A program made the position numbers and the translations under genes. Below the pieces are notes generated by a model that was not told where the DNA came from, searched no databases, and worked only from the letters and a program-made list of their open reading frames with translations. A stretch of DNA of 61,244 bases, from positions 1 through 61,244 of the forward strand of contig NZ_RZMX01000002.1 of assembly GCF_003992665.1 (NCBI RefSeq). Reading direction: 5' to 3'. This document shows, in pieces, positions 24,543-39,122 of the stretch (position 1 is its first letter; every line of letters begins with the position of its first letter). Source of the stretch: Pelagibacterium montanilacus (lineage in GTDB: Bacteria; Pseudomonadota; Alphaproteobacteria; Rhizobiales; Devosiaceae).

Positions 24543-25565
24543 TTGCCGATCCTTCACGATTTCCGCTCCGACACCGTTACCCGGCCCAGCGCGGAGATGC
24601 GCGCGGCCATGGCCCAGGCGCCGGTGGGTGACGACGTCTATGGCGACGACCCGACCGTCGCGGCGCTCGAGGCGGAGGTGGCGCGGCGCACGGGCAAAGA
24701 TGAGGGCGCGTTCTTTCCCACCGGCACGCAGTCCAACCTCGCCGCGCTGATGGTCCATTGCGCGCGGGGCGACGAGTATATCGCGGGCCAGCAGGCCCAT
24801 TGCTACCGCTTCGAGGCCGGTGGCGCGGCGGTGCTGGGGTCGATCCAGCCCCAGCCGATCGAGAACCTGCCCGACGGGACGATGGCGCTCGAGAAGATCG
24901 AAAAGGCCATCAAGCTGGACGACATGCATTTCGCGCGCACCCGGCTGCTCGCGCTCGAGAACACGATCGGGGGGCGGGTGTTGCCGCAAGCGTTCGTGGC
25001 CGATGCCCTGGGGCTGGCGCGCCGGGCGGGGCTCGCGACCCATCTCGACGGGGCGCGGATCTTCAATGCGGCGGTGGCGAGCGGGATCGCGCCGGCGGAC
25101 CTTGCCGAGGGGTTCGACACGGTCTCGGTGTGTCTCTCGAAAGGGCTGGGCGCGCCGGTGGGGACGGTGCTGGCGGGCTCGGACGCGTCGATCGGCAAGG
25201 CGAAGCGCATCCGCAAGATGCTGGGCGGGGGGATGCGGCAGTCGGGGATCGTCGCGGCGGGGGCGCTCCATGCGCTCGCGCACAATGTCGAGCGACTGGC
25301 CGAGGATCATTGGCTGGCGGCGACGCTCGCGGAAGGTCTTGCGCGCCATGAGGGGCTCTTGGTCGAGGCGCCGCAGACCAATATCGTTTTCATGGACTGC
25401 CCGGGCATCGACGGGACGGCGCTGGCGGCATTTCTCGCCGAGCGCGGGGTGATCGTTTCGGGGCGCTACGGGCAGTTGCGCTGGGTCACCCATCTCGATG
25501 TGGGCGAGGACGCGGTGGAGGCGGCGCTGGCGGGCGTGGCCGCGTTTCTGGAGCGTGTGGGTTAG
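24543..25565 (+). CDS. ltaE: Low-specificity L-threonine aldolase
   Basis: PLP enzyme splitting L-threonine/allo-threonine into glycine and acetaldehyde. The 340-residue protein begins with the family hallmark FRSDTVTRPSAEMRAAM, then VGDDVYGDDPTV, FFPTGTQSNLAALM, a His in QQAHCYRFEAGG stacking on PLP, THLDGARIFNAAVA, and the Schiff-base lysine in SVCLSKGLGAPVGTVL. The start is a TTG at 24543: GAGAGGGGA lies 8 nt upstream and homologues start just before HDFRSDT; no ATG or GTG is closer. The stop overlaps that of the convergent cupin gene by 4 nt. Confidence 0.94.
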   Translation: MPILHDFRSDTVTRPSAEMRAAMAQAPVGDDVYGDDPTVAALEAEVARRTGKDEGAFFPTGTQSNLAALMVHCARGDEYIAGQQAHCYRFEAGGAAVLGSIQPQPIENLPDGTMALEKIEKAIKLDDMHFARTRLLALENTIGGRVLPQAFVADALGLARRAGLATHLDGARIFNAAVASGIAPADLAEGFDTVSVCLSKGLGAPVGTVLAGSDASIGKAKRIRKMLGGGMRQSGIVAAGALHALAHNVERLAEDHWLAATLAEGLARHEGLLVEAPQTNIVFMDCPGIDGTALAAFLAERGVIVSGRYGQLRWVTHLDVGEDAVEAALAGVAAFLERVG

Positions 25566-26089
25566 CGCGTCTCGCGGGCCCAGGCGGTGACCAGCGGGCC
25601 GTCCGGTCCCTTGACCGGATCGCTTTCGGGGAGAGGAACGTCGGTGATCGCCGGGAGGGCCTTTTCGCGGTCACCGGGCTTGCCCCAGAGCAGGTCCGGG
25701 CTCTGGCCGGGCGGATAGGCGCCGACCACGAGGAAGTCGTCGCTGGCGCGGTTGCACTTGTGGGCGACCCCGGCGGGGATCACGACCACATCTCCCGCCG
25801 ATATTTCGAGAGTCAGCCCGTTGTCCGGCCCGCCGAGGGTGACTTCGGCCGTGCCGGACGCCACGCCCAGCGCCTCGTGGGCGTTGGAGTGATAGTGGTG
25901 GTCGGGATAGATGCCATAGCGCCAGGCAGGCGGCCAGGAGTTGGCCGCAAACAGGGCCTCGATCGCTTCGGGGCTGACGTCGGAGGGCGCGAGCGCCCTC
26001 CGATAAGCCATGAGCGGGAGGGCCGAATTGGGGAAAGTCCCGTCATCGGCAAAGACATGTGCACTCACGCTGTCGTCGGTAAGGGGCAC
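25562..26089 (-). CDS. Cupin-domain protein (YjlB-like)
   Basis: A 175-residue protein with one cupin barrel. The metal-site motif is YGIYPDHHYHSNAHEALGVASG (residues ~59-80), rich in His and with a conserved Glu; the second motif is GDVVVIPAGVAHKCNRASDD. YjlB-like proteins are soluble and of unknown substrate. It converges with ltaE (4-nt overlap) and reads into it from the same side as the small membrane protein at 26094, whose stop lies 4 nt upstream of this start, so those two genes probably form an operon. Confidence 0.87.
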   Translation of the reverse strand: MPLTDDSVSAHVFADDGTFPNSALPLMAYRRALAPSDVSPEAIEALFAANSWPPAWRYGIYPDHHYHSNAHEALGVASGTAEVTLGGPDNGLTLEISAGDVVVIPAGVAHKCNRASDDFLVVGAYPPGQSPDLLWGKPGDREKALPAITDVPLPESDPVKGPDGPLVTAWARETR

Positions 26090-26093
26090 GCGC

Positions 26094-26291
26094 TTATTCG
26101 GTGACGTCCACGGCGGGCACGTCGACCGACACGGTGCCGCCTTCGCCGCCCGAATTCATGTTCACGAAATAGACGATGCCCACGATGACGAGGATGGCGA
26201 GCACGATGCCGACGATGAGGCCAGCGCCGCCGCCGCCTCCGCCGCCACCATTGACCACTACTGTTTCGCGTTCCCGCTGCGGCTCGACCAT
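26094..26291 (-). CDS. Small glycine-rich single-pass membrane protein
   Basis: A 65-residue protein: a charged N-terminus (VEPQRERETVVVN), a run of eight glycines, one hydrophobic helix (AGLIVGIVLAILVIVGIVYFV), and an acidic Val-rich tail outside. AAGGA precedes the ATG at 26291 by about 9 nt. Proteins of this layout are common but unstudied in Rhizobiales. Its stop is 4 nt from the start of the cupin gene on the same strand, suggesting an operon. Confidence 0.72.
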   Translation of the reverse strand: MVEPQRERETVVVNGGGGGGGGAGLIVGIVLAILVIVGIVYFVNMNSGGEGGTVSVDVPAVDVTE

Positions 26292-26350
26292 CGGAATTAT
26301 CCTTCGTGGGGTTGATCTGGACGGATAACTCCGAAGGCGGGCTGCCGGTT

Positions 26351-26374
26351 CCGGGGCCGGTGAGCCGGCCCCGG
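26351..26374 (-). terminator. Perfect hairpin after the aldo/keto reductase gene
   Basis: CCGGGGCCGG and CCGGCCCCGG pair perfectly around TGAG. It follows the reductase stop by 10 nt but lacks a T-tract, so it may only stabilise or weakly terminate. Confidence 0.4.
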
Positions 26375-26384
26375 ACAACAGGGG

Positions 26385-27218
26385 TCAGCGCAGGTCGAAG
26401 GTCGCGGGGTTCGGCCCGGTGCGGCCTTCGGGGTCGTCCATGGCGTCGAGCGCGGCGATCTGGTCGGCGCTGAGCTCGAAATCGAAGACCTCGAAGTTCT
26501 CGCGGATGCGCGAAGGGGTCACCGATTTGGGGAACAGGATATTGCCGTGCTGGAGGTGCCAGCGGATCACCACCTGAGCCGCCGTCTTGCCATGGGCGGA
26601 CGCGATCGCGGTGATCGAGGGGTCCTCGAGCATGTTGCCGCGGCCCAGCGGGCTCCAGCCTTCGACGGCGATGCCTTTTTCGGCGCAGAAAGCGCGCAAC
26701 TCGCGCTGCTGGAAGCGGGGATGGACCTCGATCTGGTTGACCGATGGGACAACGCCGGTTTCCCCGATGATCTTGTCGAGATGCTCGGGCAGGAAGTTCG
26801 AGACGCCGATCGAGCGGATGCGGCCGTCCTCCTTGAGCTTGACCATGGCCTTCCAGGTGTCGAGGTAGTCGTCGAACATGGGCTGGGGCCAGTGGATGAG
26901 GTAGAGGTCGAGCACGTCCAGCCCGAGCCGCTCCATGCTGCCGTCGAACGCCGCAAGGGTCGAATCATAGCCCTGGTCGGTGTTCCAGAGCTTGGTGGTG
27001 ACGAAGATGTCGTCGCGCGCGAGGCCCGAGGAGCGTAGCGCTTCGCCGACGCCCGATTCATTGCGGTAGGCCTTGGCGGTGTCGATGTGGCGATAGCCGG
27101 CCTCCAGCGCGACGCGCACCTTTTCGGCAACCTCCTCGTCGGGGATCTGCCAGACGCCGAAGCCGAGCTGGGGAATGGTTACGCCGTCGTTGAGCGTGAT
27201 GAGCGGTGTGGACGCCAT
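26385..27218 (-). CDS. Aldo/keto reductase
   Basis: A 277-residue NADPH-dependent reductase of the bacterial 2,5-diketo-D-gluconate reductase type. The tetrad is visible: Asp in GYRHIDTAKAY, Tyr in the same motif, Lys in FVTTKLWNTD, and His in YLIHWPQP. Cofactor-binding elements are IGVSNFLPEHL, VNQIEVHPRFQQRELRAFC, and the C-terminal ILFPKSVTPSRIRENFEVFDF. The true substrate cannot be inferred; these enzymes reduce aldehydes and sugars broadly. It is single, transcribed away from carB. Confidence 0.93.
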   Translation of the reverse strand: MASTPLITLNDGVTIPQLGFGVWQIPDEEVAEKVRVALEAGYRHIDTAKAYRNESGVGEALRSSGLARDDIFVTTKLWNTDQGYDSTLAAFDGSMERLGLDVLDLYLIHWPQPMFDDYLDTWKAMVKLKEDGRIRSIGVSNFLPEHLDKIIGETGVVPSVNQIEVHPRFQQRELRAFCAEKGIAVEGWSPLGRGNMLEDPSITAIASAHGKTAAQVVIRWHLQHGNILFPKSVTPSRIRENFEVFDFELSADQIAALDAMDDPEGRTGPNPATFDLR

Positions 27219-27522
27219 GGGGACTCCTTGGGGTTGCACTGATCTGGTGAGTGAATGGGTCGTGAAGACAATGGAGAAGTGTGGACCCGGACCGCGGGAG
27301 CGGCCCCCGTCGAGCCCAGACAATAGGGTTCGCACAGGGCAGAATCCAGAGCCGGGCGGCAGGTTCCGGGCAGCGCGGTCCCAGAGAGGAAAAGAATCTC
27401 TGCGGTTATGCTGGAAATCGGCAAAGGGTTGGTCTAGAGAGACCGCCTAGCCAAGAGAGTCCGAGCCCGTTCCTCGCGCGTCAGTCCGCCTGACGCGCGC
27501 ATGCCGCACGAGAAGACACACC

Positions 27523-30834
<3,312 letters not shown>

Positions 30835-30864
30835 CGCCAACCGCGATCGGGCTGAAGTTCGAGG

Positions 30865-30892
30865 AGGCCGGGCCGGCAGGTCCGGCCTTTTT
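30865..30892 (+). terminator. Intrinsic terminator of carB
   Basis: AGGCCGG (30865-30871) pairs with CCGGCCT (30882-30888), followed by TTTTT. It starts 30 nt after the carB stop. Confidence 0.85.
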
Positions 30893-31100
30893 GCCATTCT
30901 GCTGGCTTATGACCTCCGTCCTGGTTCTGGTGTAGCTACGTTGCGTTGACTTCCATGAGCGGCCCGCTCTAATATCCCGGCATGTTCATGACCCGCACTC
31001 GATAAGTCAGCGGTCGCTCGGAGCGGCCTTGCCATCCCCCAGAGATGGATCGACGCGCATGCAGATGCGCGATGCTGACACCTATCGAGAGACAGATTTC

Positions 31101-31910
31101 ATGACTGGTCATGACCTCGCGCCGAGCCCGGCGCAGATCCAATCCTTTATCACCGACGGCTTCGTTCGGATCGACGATGCGTTTCCGCGCGCGCTGGCCG
31201 ATGCCGGCCGTGCGATCCTCTGGGCCGAGACCGGATGCGATCGGCACAACCGGGACACCTGGACACGCCCCGTCATCCGGCTTGGCGGATATTCTGATGC
31301 GCCGTTCAGGGAAGCATCCAACACTGCGCGCCTGCACGCGGCCTATGATGGTCTCGTTGGGCCGGGCCGCTGGGTACCGCCACAGGGGCTGGGTACATTT
31401 CCCGTGCGGTTTCCGTCCGACGAGCCGCCTGGCGACGATGGCTGGCACATCGATGTGAGCTTCGCGCTCGAACGGGACGATCCGGCGGACTTCCTGAGCT
31501 ATCGGGCCAATCTTGTGTCACGCGGGCGGGCGCTGCTTATGCTGTTCCTGTTTTCAGACGTGGGCGAGGCGGACGCGCCGACGCGGATTCGCAAGGGTTC
31601 GCATCGAGATATTGCGCGGCGGCTGGCGGGCGCCGGCGCCGATGGGATGACGCTGGGAGAACTTGCCGCCAACGGCTTTGCCGAGTCGGCTCGGCGCGAC
31701 GAGGTGCTGGCCACCGGGCCGGCGGGCACGGTCTATCTGTGCCACCCCTTCCTTGTCCATGCGGCGCAGCCCCATCGCGGCACCGAGCCGCGCTTCATGG
31801 CGCAGCCGCCGCTTTATCCGCGCGGGGCGTTCAGTCTGGAGGGCGCGCGTGAAGGGCTGGCGCCGGTCGAGCGCGCCATTGTGGAGGCGCTGGACGCCGA
31901 CCGGGCGTGA
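31101..31910 (+). CDS. Phytanoyl-CoA dioxygenase (PhyH)-family protein
   Basis: A 269-residue Fe(II)/2-oxoglutarate-type dioxygenase. The double-stranded beta-helix carries the facial triad: H and D in DDGWHIDVSFAL (residues ~118-129), and the distal H in YLCHPFLVHAAQPHRG, followed by the Arg that holds 2-oxoglutarate (TEPRFMAQPP). The substrate is unknown; bacterial members act on secondary metabolites, lipids or compatible solutes (ectoine hydroxylase belongs to this superfamily). The ATG at 31101 is chosen by GAGAGA upstream. It lies between carB and carA and converges with carA at a 15-nt gap. Confidence 0.88.
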   Translation: MTGHDLAPSPAQIQSFITDGFVRIDDAFPRALADAGRAILWAETGCDRHNRDTWTRPVIRLGGYSDAPFREASNTARLHAAYDGLVGPGRWVPPQGLGTFPVRFPSDEPPGDDGWHIDVSFALERDDPADFLSYRANLVSRGRALLMLFLFSDVGEADAPTRIRKGSHRDIARRLAGAGADGMTLGELAANGFAESARRDEVLATGPAGTVYLCHPFLVHAAQPHRGTEPRFMAQPPLYPRGAFSLEGAREGLAPVERAIVEALDADRA

Positions 31911-31925
31911 GCGAAGGGGCGGCGG

Positions 31926-33113
31926 CTACTCGGTGGTCGCCGCTTCGCCCTTGTGGATGCGGACGTTGTCCATGAAGCGCTTGAAGAGGTAGTGCGCGTC
32001 GTGGGGCCCGGGGGAGGCTTCCGGGTGGTACTGGACCGAAAATACCGGCTTGCCCTCGAGCGCGATGCCCGCGTTCGAGCCGTCGAACAGCGAGACATGG
32101 GTCTCGGTGACGCCGGCGGGCAGGCTGTCGCGGTCGACGGCAAAGCCATGGTTCATCGAGGTGATCTCGACCTTGCCGGTGGTCAGGTCCTTGACCGGGT
32201 GGTTCGCGCCGTGGTGGCCCTGATGCATCTTGGCGGTCCTGCCGCCCAGCGCCAGGCCGAGAAGCTGATGGCCAAGGCAGATGCCGAAGACCGGCTTGCC
32301 CGCATCGATGACGCCCCTGATGGTGGGCACGGCGTATTCACCGGTCGCGGCCGGATCGCCCGGGCCGTTCGAGAGGAACACGCCATCGGGATTTTGCGCG
32401 AGCACGTCCTCGGCGGTGGCGGTGGCCGGCAGCACGGTGACCCGGGCGCCTTCCTGGGCGATCGAGCGCAGAATGTTGCGCTTGGAGCCGTAATCGATGG
32501 CCACGACGTGGTATTTCGGCTCGGCAAGGGTGCCGTAGCCAGTGCCCCAGGTCCAGCGGGTCTGGTCCCAGCCATAGGACTGGGTGGTGGCCATGTCCTT
32601 TGCGAGGTCGAGGCCCTCGAGGCCCGGGAAGGCATCGAGAGCCGCCTTCAATGCCGCTTCGTCGAACCTGCCGTCGGGCGCGTGGGCGATCACGGCGTCG
32701 GCCATGCCCTTGTCGCGGATGAGCGCGGTGAGCGCGCGGGTGTCGATGCCCGATATCCCGATGATCGCGCGCTTCTTGAGCCAGGCGTCGAGGTGCTGGG
32801 CCGAGCGGTAGTTGGACGGCGAGGTGATGTCGGCGCGCAGGACCGCGCCGCGGATCCCGGAATCGGCGGCCATGTTGACGGTCTCGATGTCCTCGTCATT
32901 GGTGCCCACATTGCCGATATGGGGGAAGGTGAAGGTAATGATCTGGCCAGCATAGGAGGGATCGGTGAGGATCTCCTGGTAGCCGGTCATGGCGGTGTTA
33001 AAGCACACCTCACCGGCCGCAAGGCCCGTGGCGCCGATGCCCTGTCCCTCAAGGCGCGTTCCATCACGCAGGATGAGGACTGCCGTTGTGGGGGTATCCT
33101 GCCAACCGGACAT
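31926..33113 (-). CDS. carA: Carbamoyl-phosphate synthase small subunit (glutaminase)
   Basis: Supplies ammonia from glutamine to CarB. The 395-residue product has the N-terminal CarA domain (TTAVLILRDGTRLEGQGIG, GEVCFNTAMTGYQEILTDPSY) and a C-terminal class I glutamine amidotransferase domain. The latter has nucleophile Cys in FGICLGHQLLGLALGG, the helper sequence HHGANHPV, and His/Glu in YHPEASPGPHD. It is separated from carB by the PhyH-family gene and lies on the opposite strand, so the two subunits are not co-transcribed. Confidence 0.98.
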   Translation of the reverse strand: MSGWQDTPTTAVLILRDGTRLEGQGIGATGLAAGEVCFNTAMTGYQEILTDPSYAGQIITFTFPHIGNVGTNDEDIETVNMAADSGIRGAVLRADITSPSNYRSAQHLDAWLKKRAIIGISGIDTRALTALIRDKGMADAVIAHAPDGRFDEAALKAALDAFPGLEGLDLAKDMATTQSYGWDQTRWTWGTGYGTLAEPKYHVVAIDYGSKRNILRSIAQEGARVTVLPATATAEDVLAQNPDGVFLSNGPGDPAATGEYAVPTIRGVIDAGKPVFGICLGHQLLGLALGGRTAKMHQGHHGANHPVKDLTTGKVEITSMNHGFAVDRDSLPAGVTETHVSLFDGSNAGIALEGKPVFSVQYHPEASPGPHDAHYLFKRFMDNVRIHKGEAATTE

Positions 33114-33368
33114 GGGAAGTCTCCTTGGGATGTGGCGCGCGCGGAACCGGACGGGTAAGTGTTCCCGTATGAGACCAGTTCCGTTTCCTAGATGAAGTCC
33201 CGCGGAAACTAAGGGAAGCGGGGGCCAAGGTCAACACACGCCGCCTAGAAGTTAATCGTTTGTATTCAATGGCTTGGCTGAGGCGAGGTCGATTGTCGCG
33301 CCCGATTGGCTTTCGCGGCTGACTTGGGTATATGCTCGCCCCGCACTCATTGCTCGAAAGGACAGGCC

Positions 33369-33821
33369 ATGCGCGAGCAGATCAATGCCGACCTCAAGAC
33401 CGCGATCAAGGCGCGCGACGCGCGCCGGACCGCGACCCTGAGACTGGTCAACGCTGCAATCAAGGATCGCGAGATCGCCGCGCGGGGCGAGGGCCGGGAC
33501 GGCATTTCCGACGAGGAGGTGCTGGCGCTGCTCCAGAAGATGGTCAAGCAGCGCGAGGAATCGGCCCAGCTATACGCCAATGCGGGCCGGACGGACCTCG
33601 AGACCCAGGAGCGCGAGGAAATCGTCATCATCAAGGACTATCTGCCCAAGCCGCTCTCGGCCGAGGACGTCGATGCCGCGATCGCCGAGGCGATCAAGGA
33701 GACGGGCGCAGAAGGGCTGCGGGACATGGGCAAGGTGGTCGGCGTGCTCAAGGCGAAATATCCCGGGCGGATCGATTTTGGCCAGGCCTCAAAGCAGGTG
33801 AAAGCGGCGCTCGGCGGTTAG
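33369..33821 (+). CDS. yqeY: GatB/YqeY-domain protein
   Basis: A 150-residue, all-helical protein with the YqeY domain: LKTAIKARDARRTATLRLVNAAIKD at the N-terminus, GISDEEVLALLQKMVKQREES in the middle, and the C-terminal helical bundle (MGKVVGVLKAKYPGRIDFGQAS, VKAAL) resembling the tRNA-binding tail of GatB. The domain is thought to bind RNA, but the function of the free protein is unknown. It occurs before dnaG and rpoD in many alphaproteobacteria, as here (84-nt gap). Confidence 0.93.
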   Translation: MREQINADLKTAIKARDARRTATLRLVNAAIKDREIAARGEGRDGISDEEVLALLQKMVKQREESAQLYANAGRTDLETQEREEIVIIKDYLPKPLSAEDVDAAIAEAIKETGAEGLRDMGKVVGVLKAKYPGRIDFGQASKQVKAALGG

Positions 33822-33905
33822 GGGCATGGAGCAGCCGGGCTGTGGATAACCTGGGAAAAGTCTGCCGTACGTGACATTTGAAGGGGCTGCACCTACCTAA
33901 GGCTC

Positions 33906-35840
33906 ATGCGCTTTTCCGACACCTTCCTCGACGAGATTCGCAACCGCCTGTCGATCACGCAGGTGGTGGGCGAGCATGTGGTCTGGGACAAGCGCAAGAG
34001 CCAGCCGGGCCGGGGCGACATGTGGGCCTGCTGTCCGTTCCACGGCGAAAAGAGCCCGAGCTTTCATGCCGACGACCGGCGCGGGCGTTATCACTGCTTC
34101 GGGTGCGGAGCGAGCGGGGATCATTTCCGGTTCCTGACCGAAAAGACCGGCATGAGCTTTCCCGAGGCTGTCGAGATGCTGGCCGGCCGCGCCGGGGTGC
34201 CGATGCCTGCGCGCGACGAGAAGGCCGAACGCCGGGCCGAAGCGCGGCGCACGCTCCATGAAGTGATGGACATGGCGGCGGGCTATTTCCAGGAGGCGCT
34301 GGCCCACAATGCGGGCGCGCGGGCCCGGGGGTATCTGCTCGAGCGCGGGGTCGCCGGCGCCATGCAGCAACGGTTCCGGATCGGGTACGCACCCGACAGC
34401 CGCAACGGGCTCAAGGAATACCTCGCGGCCAACGGGGTGACGCTGGGCGAGATGATCGAGACGGGGCTGGTGGTCCATGGCGAGGAGATCGCCGTGCCCT
34501 ACGACCGGTTCCGCAACCGACTGATGTTCCCGATCACCGATTTCCGGGGCCGGGTCATCGCCTTTGGCGGTCGGGCGCTGTCGGCGGACATGGCGGCCAA
34601 GTACCTCAACTCGCCTGAGACCGAGCTCTTCCACAAGCGCCAGACGCTCTACAATGGCCAGACCGCGCGCCAGGCGGGCTATGACGGCAAGCCGATCGTG
34701 GTGGTCGAGGGCTATATGGACGTGATCGCGGCGGTCTCGGCGGGGTTCGAGGGCGCGGTGGCGCCGCTGGGTACGGCGCTGACCGAAGAGCATCTGGCGC
34801 TGCTCTGGCGGATGACCGACATCCCGGTGCTGTGTTTTGACGGGGACACGGCGGGGCTGCGCGCCGCCGAGCGCACCGTCGACATCGTTCTGCCCCAGCT
34901 CAAGCCGGGCAAGAGCGTGGCGATCGCGACGCTGCCCGACGGACTGGACCCCGACGACATCATCAAGCAGCGCGGGCGCGATGCCTTTGCCGCGCTGATC
35001 GCCAATGCGCGCCCGCTGGCCGAGGCGGTGTGGTCGATCGAGACGCTCTCGGGCATTCCCGAGGCGCCCGAGCAGCGCGCGGCGCTCGAAGCGCGGCTGC
35101 GCGAGCGCGCGGGGCGGATCGGTGACGTCTCGGTGCGGCGCCATTACAGCCAGGCGTTCGACGAAAAGATCGCCCAGCTCTTCATTTCCCCGCGCCGGTA
35201 CGGCGGCAAGGGGGGGCGTGAGGGCGGGGGGCGCAACGAGCGCGGGCGGGGCGGCGCCGGGGGTGGGCGCAGCCCGCGCATGATGGTGTCCGATACGCTG
35301 CGCAATTCGCGGTTGCTCAAGGGCGGGCCGGCTCCGGACGTGATCCCGCGCGAGGCGGTGATCGTGATGAGCCTTGTGAACCACCCCGAACTGGTTCAGG
35401 CCCGGCTCGAGGCACTGGCCGAGATCGAATTCCAGTCGCTGCCCGCCCGCCAGGTGATGGCGGTGCTGCTCGATCTGGTGACCGTCCATCCCGATCTGGG
35501 GCCAAACGGGGTGGGCGAGGCGCTGGTGGCGCGCGGGTTCGGCCCCATGCTCGAGCGGATGCGCTCGGTGCTTTCGCGTCAGGGGGTCTGGCAGACCGAG
35601 GCGGAAAGCGCCCAAATCGACGCCGAGACGGGCCTAAAGCATGCGCTGGCCTTGCATTACAAATCCGTTCGACTAAATAGAGAACTCAAAGCAGCCGAAC
35701 TGGCGCTCGGCGAAGACCTGAGCGAACACTCGTTCGAACGGCTGCGGGACATCCAGAATCAGATTTCCAGCGTCGATGGTACCGAGGCGTTGATTGAGGG
35801 ATTTGGTTCGCTATCCGGGCGTGGAACGCGAAGCCTTTGA
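33906..35840 (+). CDS. dnaG: DNA primase
   Basis: Synthesises RNA primers at the replication fork. The 644-residue product has the N-terminal CHC2 zinc finger (CPFHGEKSPSFHADD followed by YHCFGCGASGD, residues ~41-72), the catalytic core with TOPRIM (IVVVEGYMDVIAAVSAGF, then VLCFDGDTAGLRAAERT and DGLDPDDIIKQ), and a C-terminal DnaB-interaction region after a Gly/Arg-rich linker (residues ~425-460). It is followed by rpoD, as in the classical macromolecular synthesis operon, but without rpsU. Confidence 0.98.
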   Translation: MRFSDTFLDEIRNRLSITQVVGEHVVWDKRKSQPGRGDMWACCPFHGEKSPSFHADDRRGRYHCFGCGASGDHFRFLTEKTGMSFPEAVEMLAGRAGVPMPARDEKAERRAEARRTLHEVMDMAAGYFQEALAHNAGARARGYLLERGVAGAMQQRFRIGYAPDSRNGLKEYLAANGVTLGEMIETGLVVHGEEIAVPYDRFRNRLMFPITDFRGRVIAFGGRALSADMAAKYLNSPETELFHKRQTLYNGQTARQAGYDGKPIVVVEGYMDVIAAVSAGFEGAVAPLGTALTEEHLALLWRMTDIPVLCFDGDTAGLRAAERTVDIVLPQLKPGKSVAIATLPDGLDPDDIIKQRGRDAFAALIANARPLAEAVWSIETLSGIPEAPEQRAALEARLRERAGRIGDVSVRRHYSQAFDEKIAQLFISPRRYGGKGGREGGGRNERGRGGAGGGRSPRMMVSDTLRNSRLLKGGPAPDVIPREAVIVMSLVNHPELVQARLEALAEIEFQSLPARQVMAVLLDLVTVHPDLGPNGVGEALVARGFGPMLERMRSVLSRQGVWQTEAESAQIDAETGLKHALALHYKSVRLNRELKAAELALGEDLSEHSFERLRDIQNQISSVDGTEALIEGFGSLSGRGTRSL

Positions 35841-36046
35841 AAAGAGGGCGATTCGTGTTTGCGCGTTTTTGCGCATGGCAATGCGGGTCATGCCTCCGGG
35901 TGGCGTGAGCTAGGCAGGTGGAGCGGAGCAGCGATTGCGAGCATATGCTTTGTTAACCCTCTTGCTGTCCCTTACGGCGCAGAGTCGTCGATACCATCTC
36001 GGGGTGACACCGACGCCGTCAGGCGGCGCGGCTCAGGAGAGCATAT

Positions 36047-38125
<2,079 letters not shown>

Positions 38126-38165
38126 GCGGCACGTTCGCTACTCTTGGTGGGATAAAAGCGCGTGG

Positions 38166-38213
38166 CCTGGAGCTTGTGTTCTGAAGACATCGGAACACAA
38201 GCTCCAGGTTTTT
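38166..38213 (+). terminator. Intrinsic terminator of rpoD formed by repeat copy B
   Basis: A perfect 16-bp stem (38166-38181 with 38193-38208) is followed directly by TTTTT. It is the first hairpin of the dispersed repeat. Confidence 0.8.
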
Positions 38214-38270
38214 AATTTCCCGCGCATGAAGGCCGGAAAAGTGTTTCCGATTTCTGGCGAAGCGCTTTAG
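38166..38270. repeat. Dispersed two-hairpin intergenic repeat, copy B
   Basis: The first stem is CCTGGAGCTTGTGTTC with its perfect complement. The following core GGCCGGAAAAGTGTTTCCGA, then AGCGCTTTAG, matches copies A, C and D. Confidence 0.8.
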
Positions 38271-38306
38271 GGAGCGCCCCATACATTCTGGCGACGGAGC
38301 AGGACC

Positions 38307-38594
38307 ATGTCGTTTCTCAAATCAATCTTCGGGCTGGGCAAGGACGACAAGCCCACGGCCCCGACCGTCGATGCTCAGGAAGAGTACGAGGGCTTCACGA
38401 TCAAGGTGGCGCTGATGCAGGCCGGGGGCGAGCACCAGATCGCGGGCAGCATCGAAAAGGAAATCGACGGCGAACTCAGGATCGAGAAATTCATCCGCGC
38501 CGACAAATTCGCCAGCCGGGACGACGCGATCGCCGCAACGCTGGCCAAGGGACGCCAGATCATCAAGGAACAGAAGCGGACGCTGTTCACCTGA
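38307..38594 (+). CDS. HlyU-family protein
   Basis: A 95-residue protein of the HlyU domain family (MSFLKSIFGLGK, then YEGFTIKVALMQAGGEHQIAG, FIRADKFASRDDAIAATLA, KGRQIIKEQ). Vibrio HlyU is an ArsR-type activator, but the family that includes this short Rhizobiales form shares only a small alpha/beta domain and has no clear helix-turn-helix here, so a regulatory role is not established. GGAGCAGGACC lies before the ATG. It follows rpoD after the repeat, probably as a separate unit. Confidence 0.82.
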   Translation: MSFLKSIFGLGKDDKPTAPTVDAQEEYEGFTIKVALMQAGGEHQIAGSIEKEIDGELRIEKFIRADKFASRDDAIAATLAKGRQIIKEQKRTLFT

Positions 38595-38623
38595 CGGCAG
38601 GGCTTGTGGGGGCGCGCCCGCGT

Positions 38624-38803
38624 TCAGGATGCGGGCTGGAACGGCTCGCTGACCGTCAAGGGGTTTGACGGCTCGCCGGTTCCCAAGGTGAGCGCGAACC
38701 AGCCGAAGGCGGCGACGGCGGCAACGGCGAGGATCTTGAGGGCCCGATTGATCAGCCGCGCGCGGCTGATGTGATGGGCGTGATCGGGATCGAGATAGGT
38801 CAT
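38624..38803 (-). CDS. Small single-pass membrane protein
   Basis: A 59-residue protein beginning MTYLDPDHAHHISRARLI, with a His/Asp-rich start, one hydrophobic segment (ILAVAAVAAFGWFALTLG), and a short Ser/Pro tail predicted outside. GGAGG lies 9 nt before the ATG at 38803; an ATG two codons earlier is only 3 nt from it. I recognise no named family. It is convergent with the HlyU-family gene. Confidence 0.65.
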   Translation of the reverse strand: MTYLDPDHAHHISRARLINRALKILAVAAVAAFGWFALTLGTGEPSNPLTVSEPFQPAS

Positions 38804-39015
38804 TTCCATTGTCCTCCCGAGCCGCACGTGGTCAGCGCGCCCGGCCCGATTGTGTATCGGCTCGCGTTTCCGGAGTGCAGAGCGCCGATCCTTCCCGCCC
38901 CGGAGCACTCAAGATCGGATCGTCTTGAACAATGGTCAAGGCCGGGACTGGTTCCCGGCCTCTTGCTGTGTTGGCGCCCCGCGGGCCCTCGAGGGCCAGG
39001 AGCGCGCGCCGGGGC
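38804..39015. other. Intergenic region
   Basis: About 210 bp between the small membrane gene and repeat copy C. No gene, RNA or clear promoter is seen. Confidence 0.4.
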
Positions 39016-39122
39016 CTAAAGCATATCCTGTTCTGATCGGCTCAGAACAGGAGCTCCAGGTTTTTGATTCGGCGCGGTTCCGAACTGGAAAAGTGTTTCC
39101 ACTTTTCCTGGAAACGCTCTAT
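39016..39122. repeat. Dispersed two-hairpin intergenic repeat, copy C
   Basis: CCTGTTCTGA (39027-39036) pairs with TCAGAACAGG (39042-39051). The core TTCCGAACTGGAAAAGTG leads to GTTTCC/GGAAAC. The right end provides the TAG stop of the DUF533-family gene, exactly as copy A does for its neighbour. Confidence 0.85.
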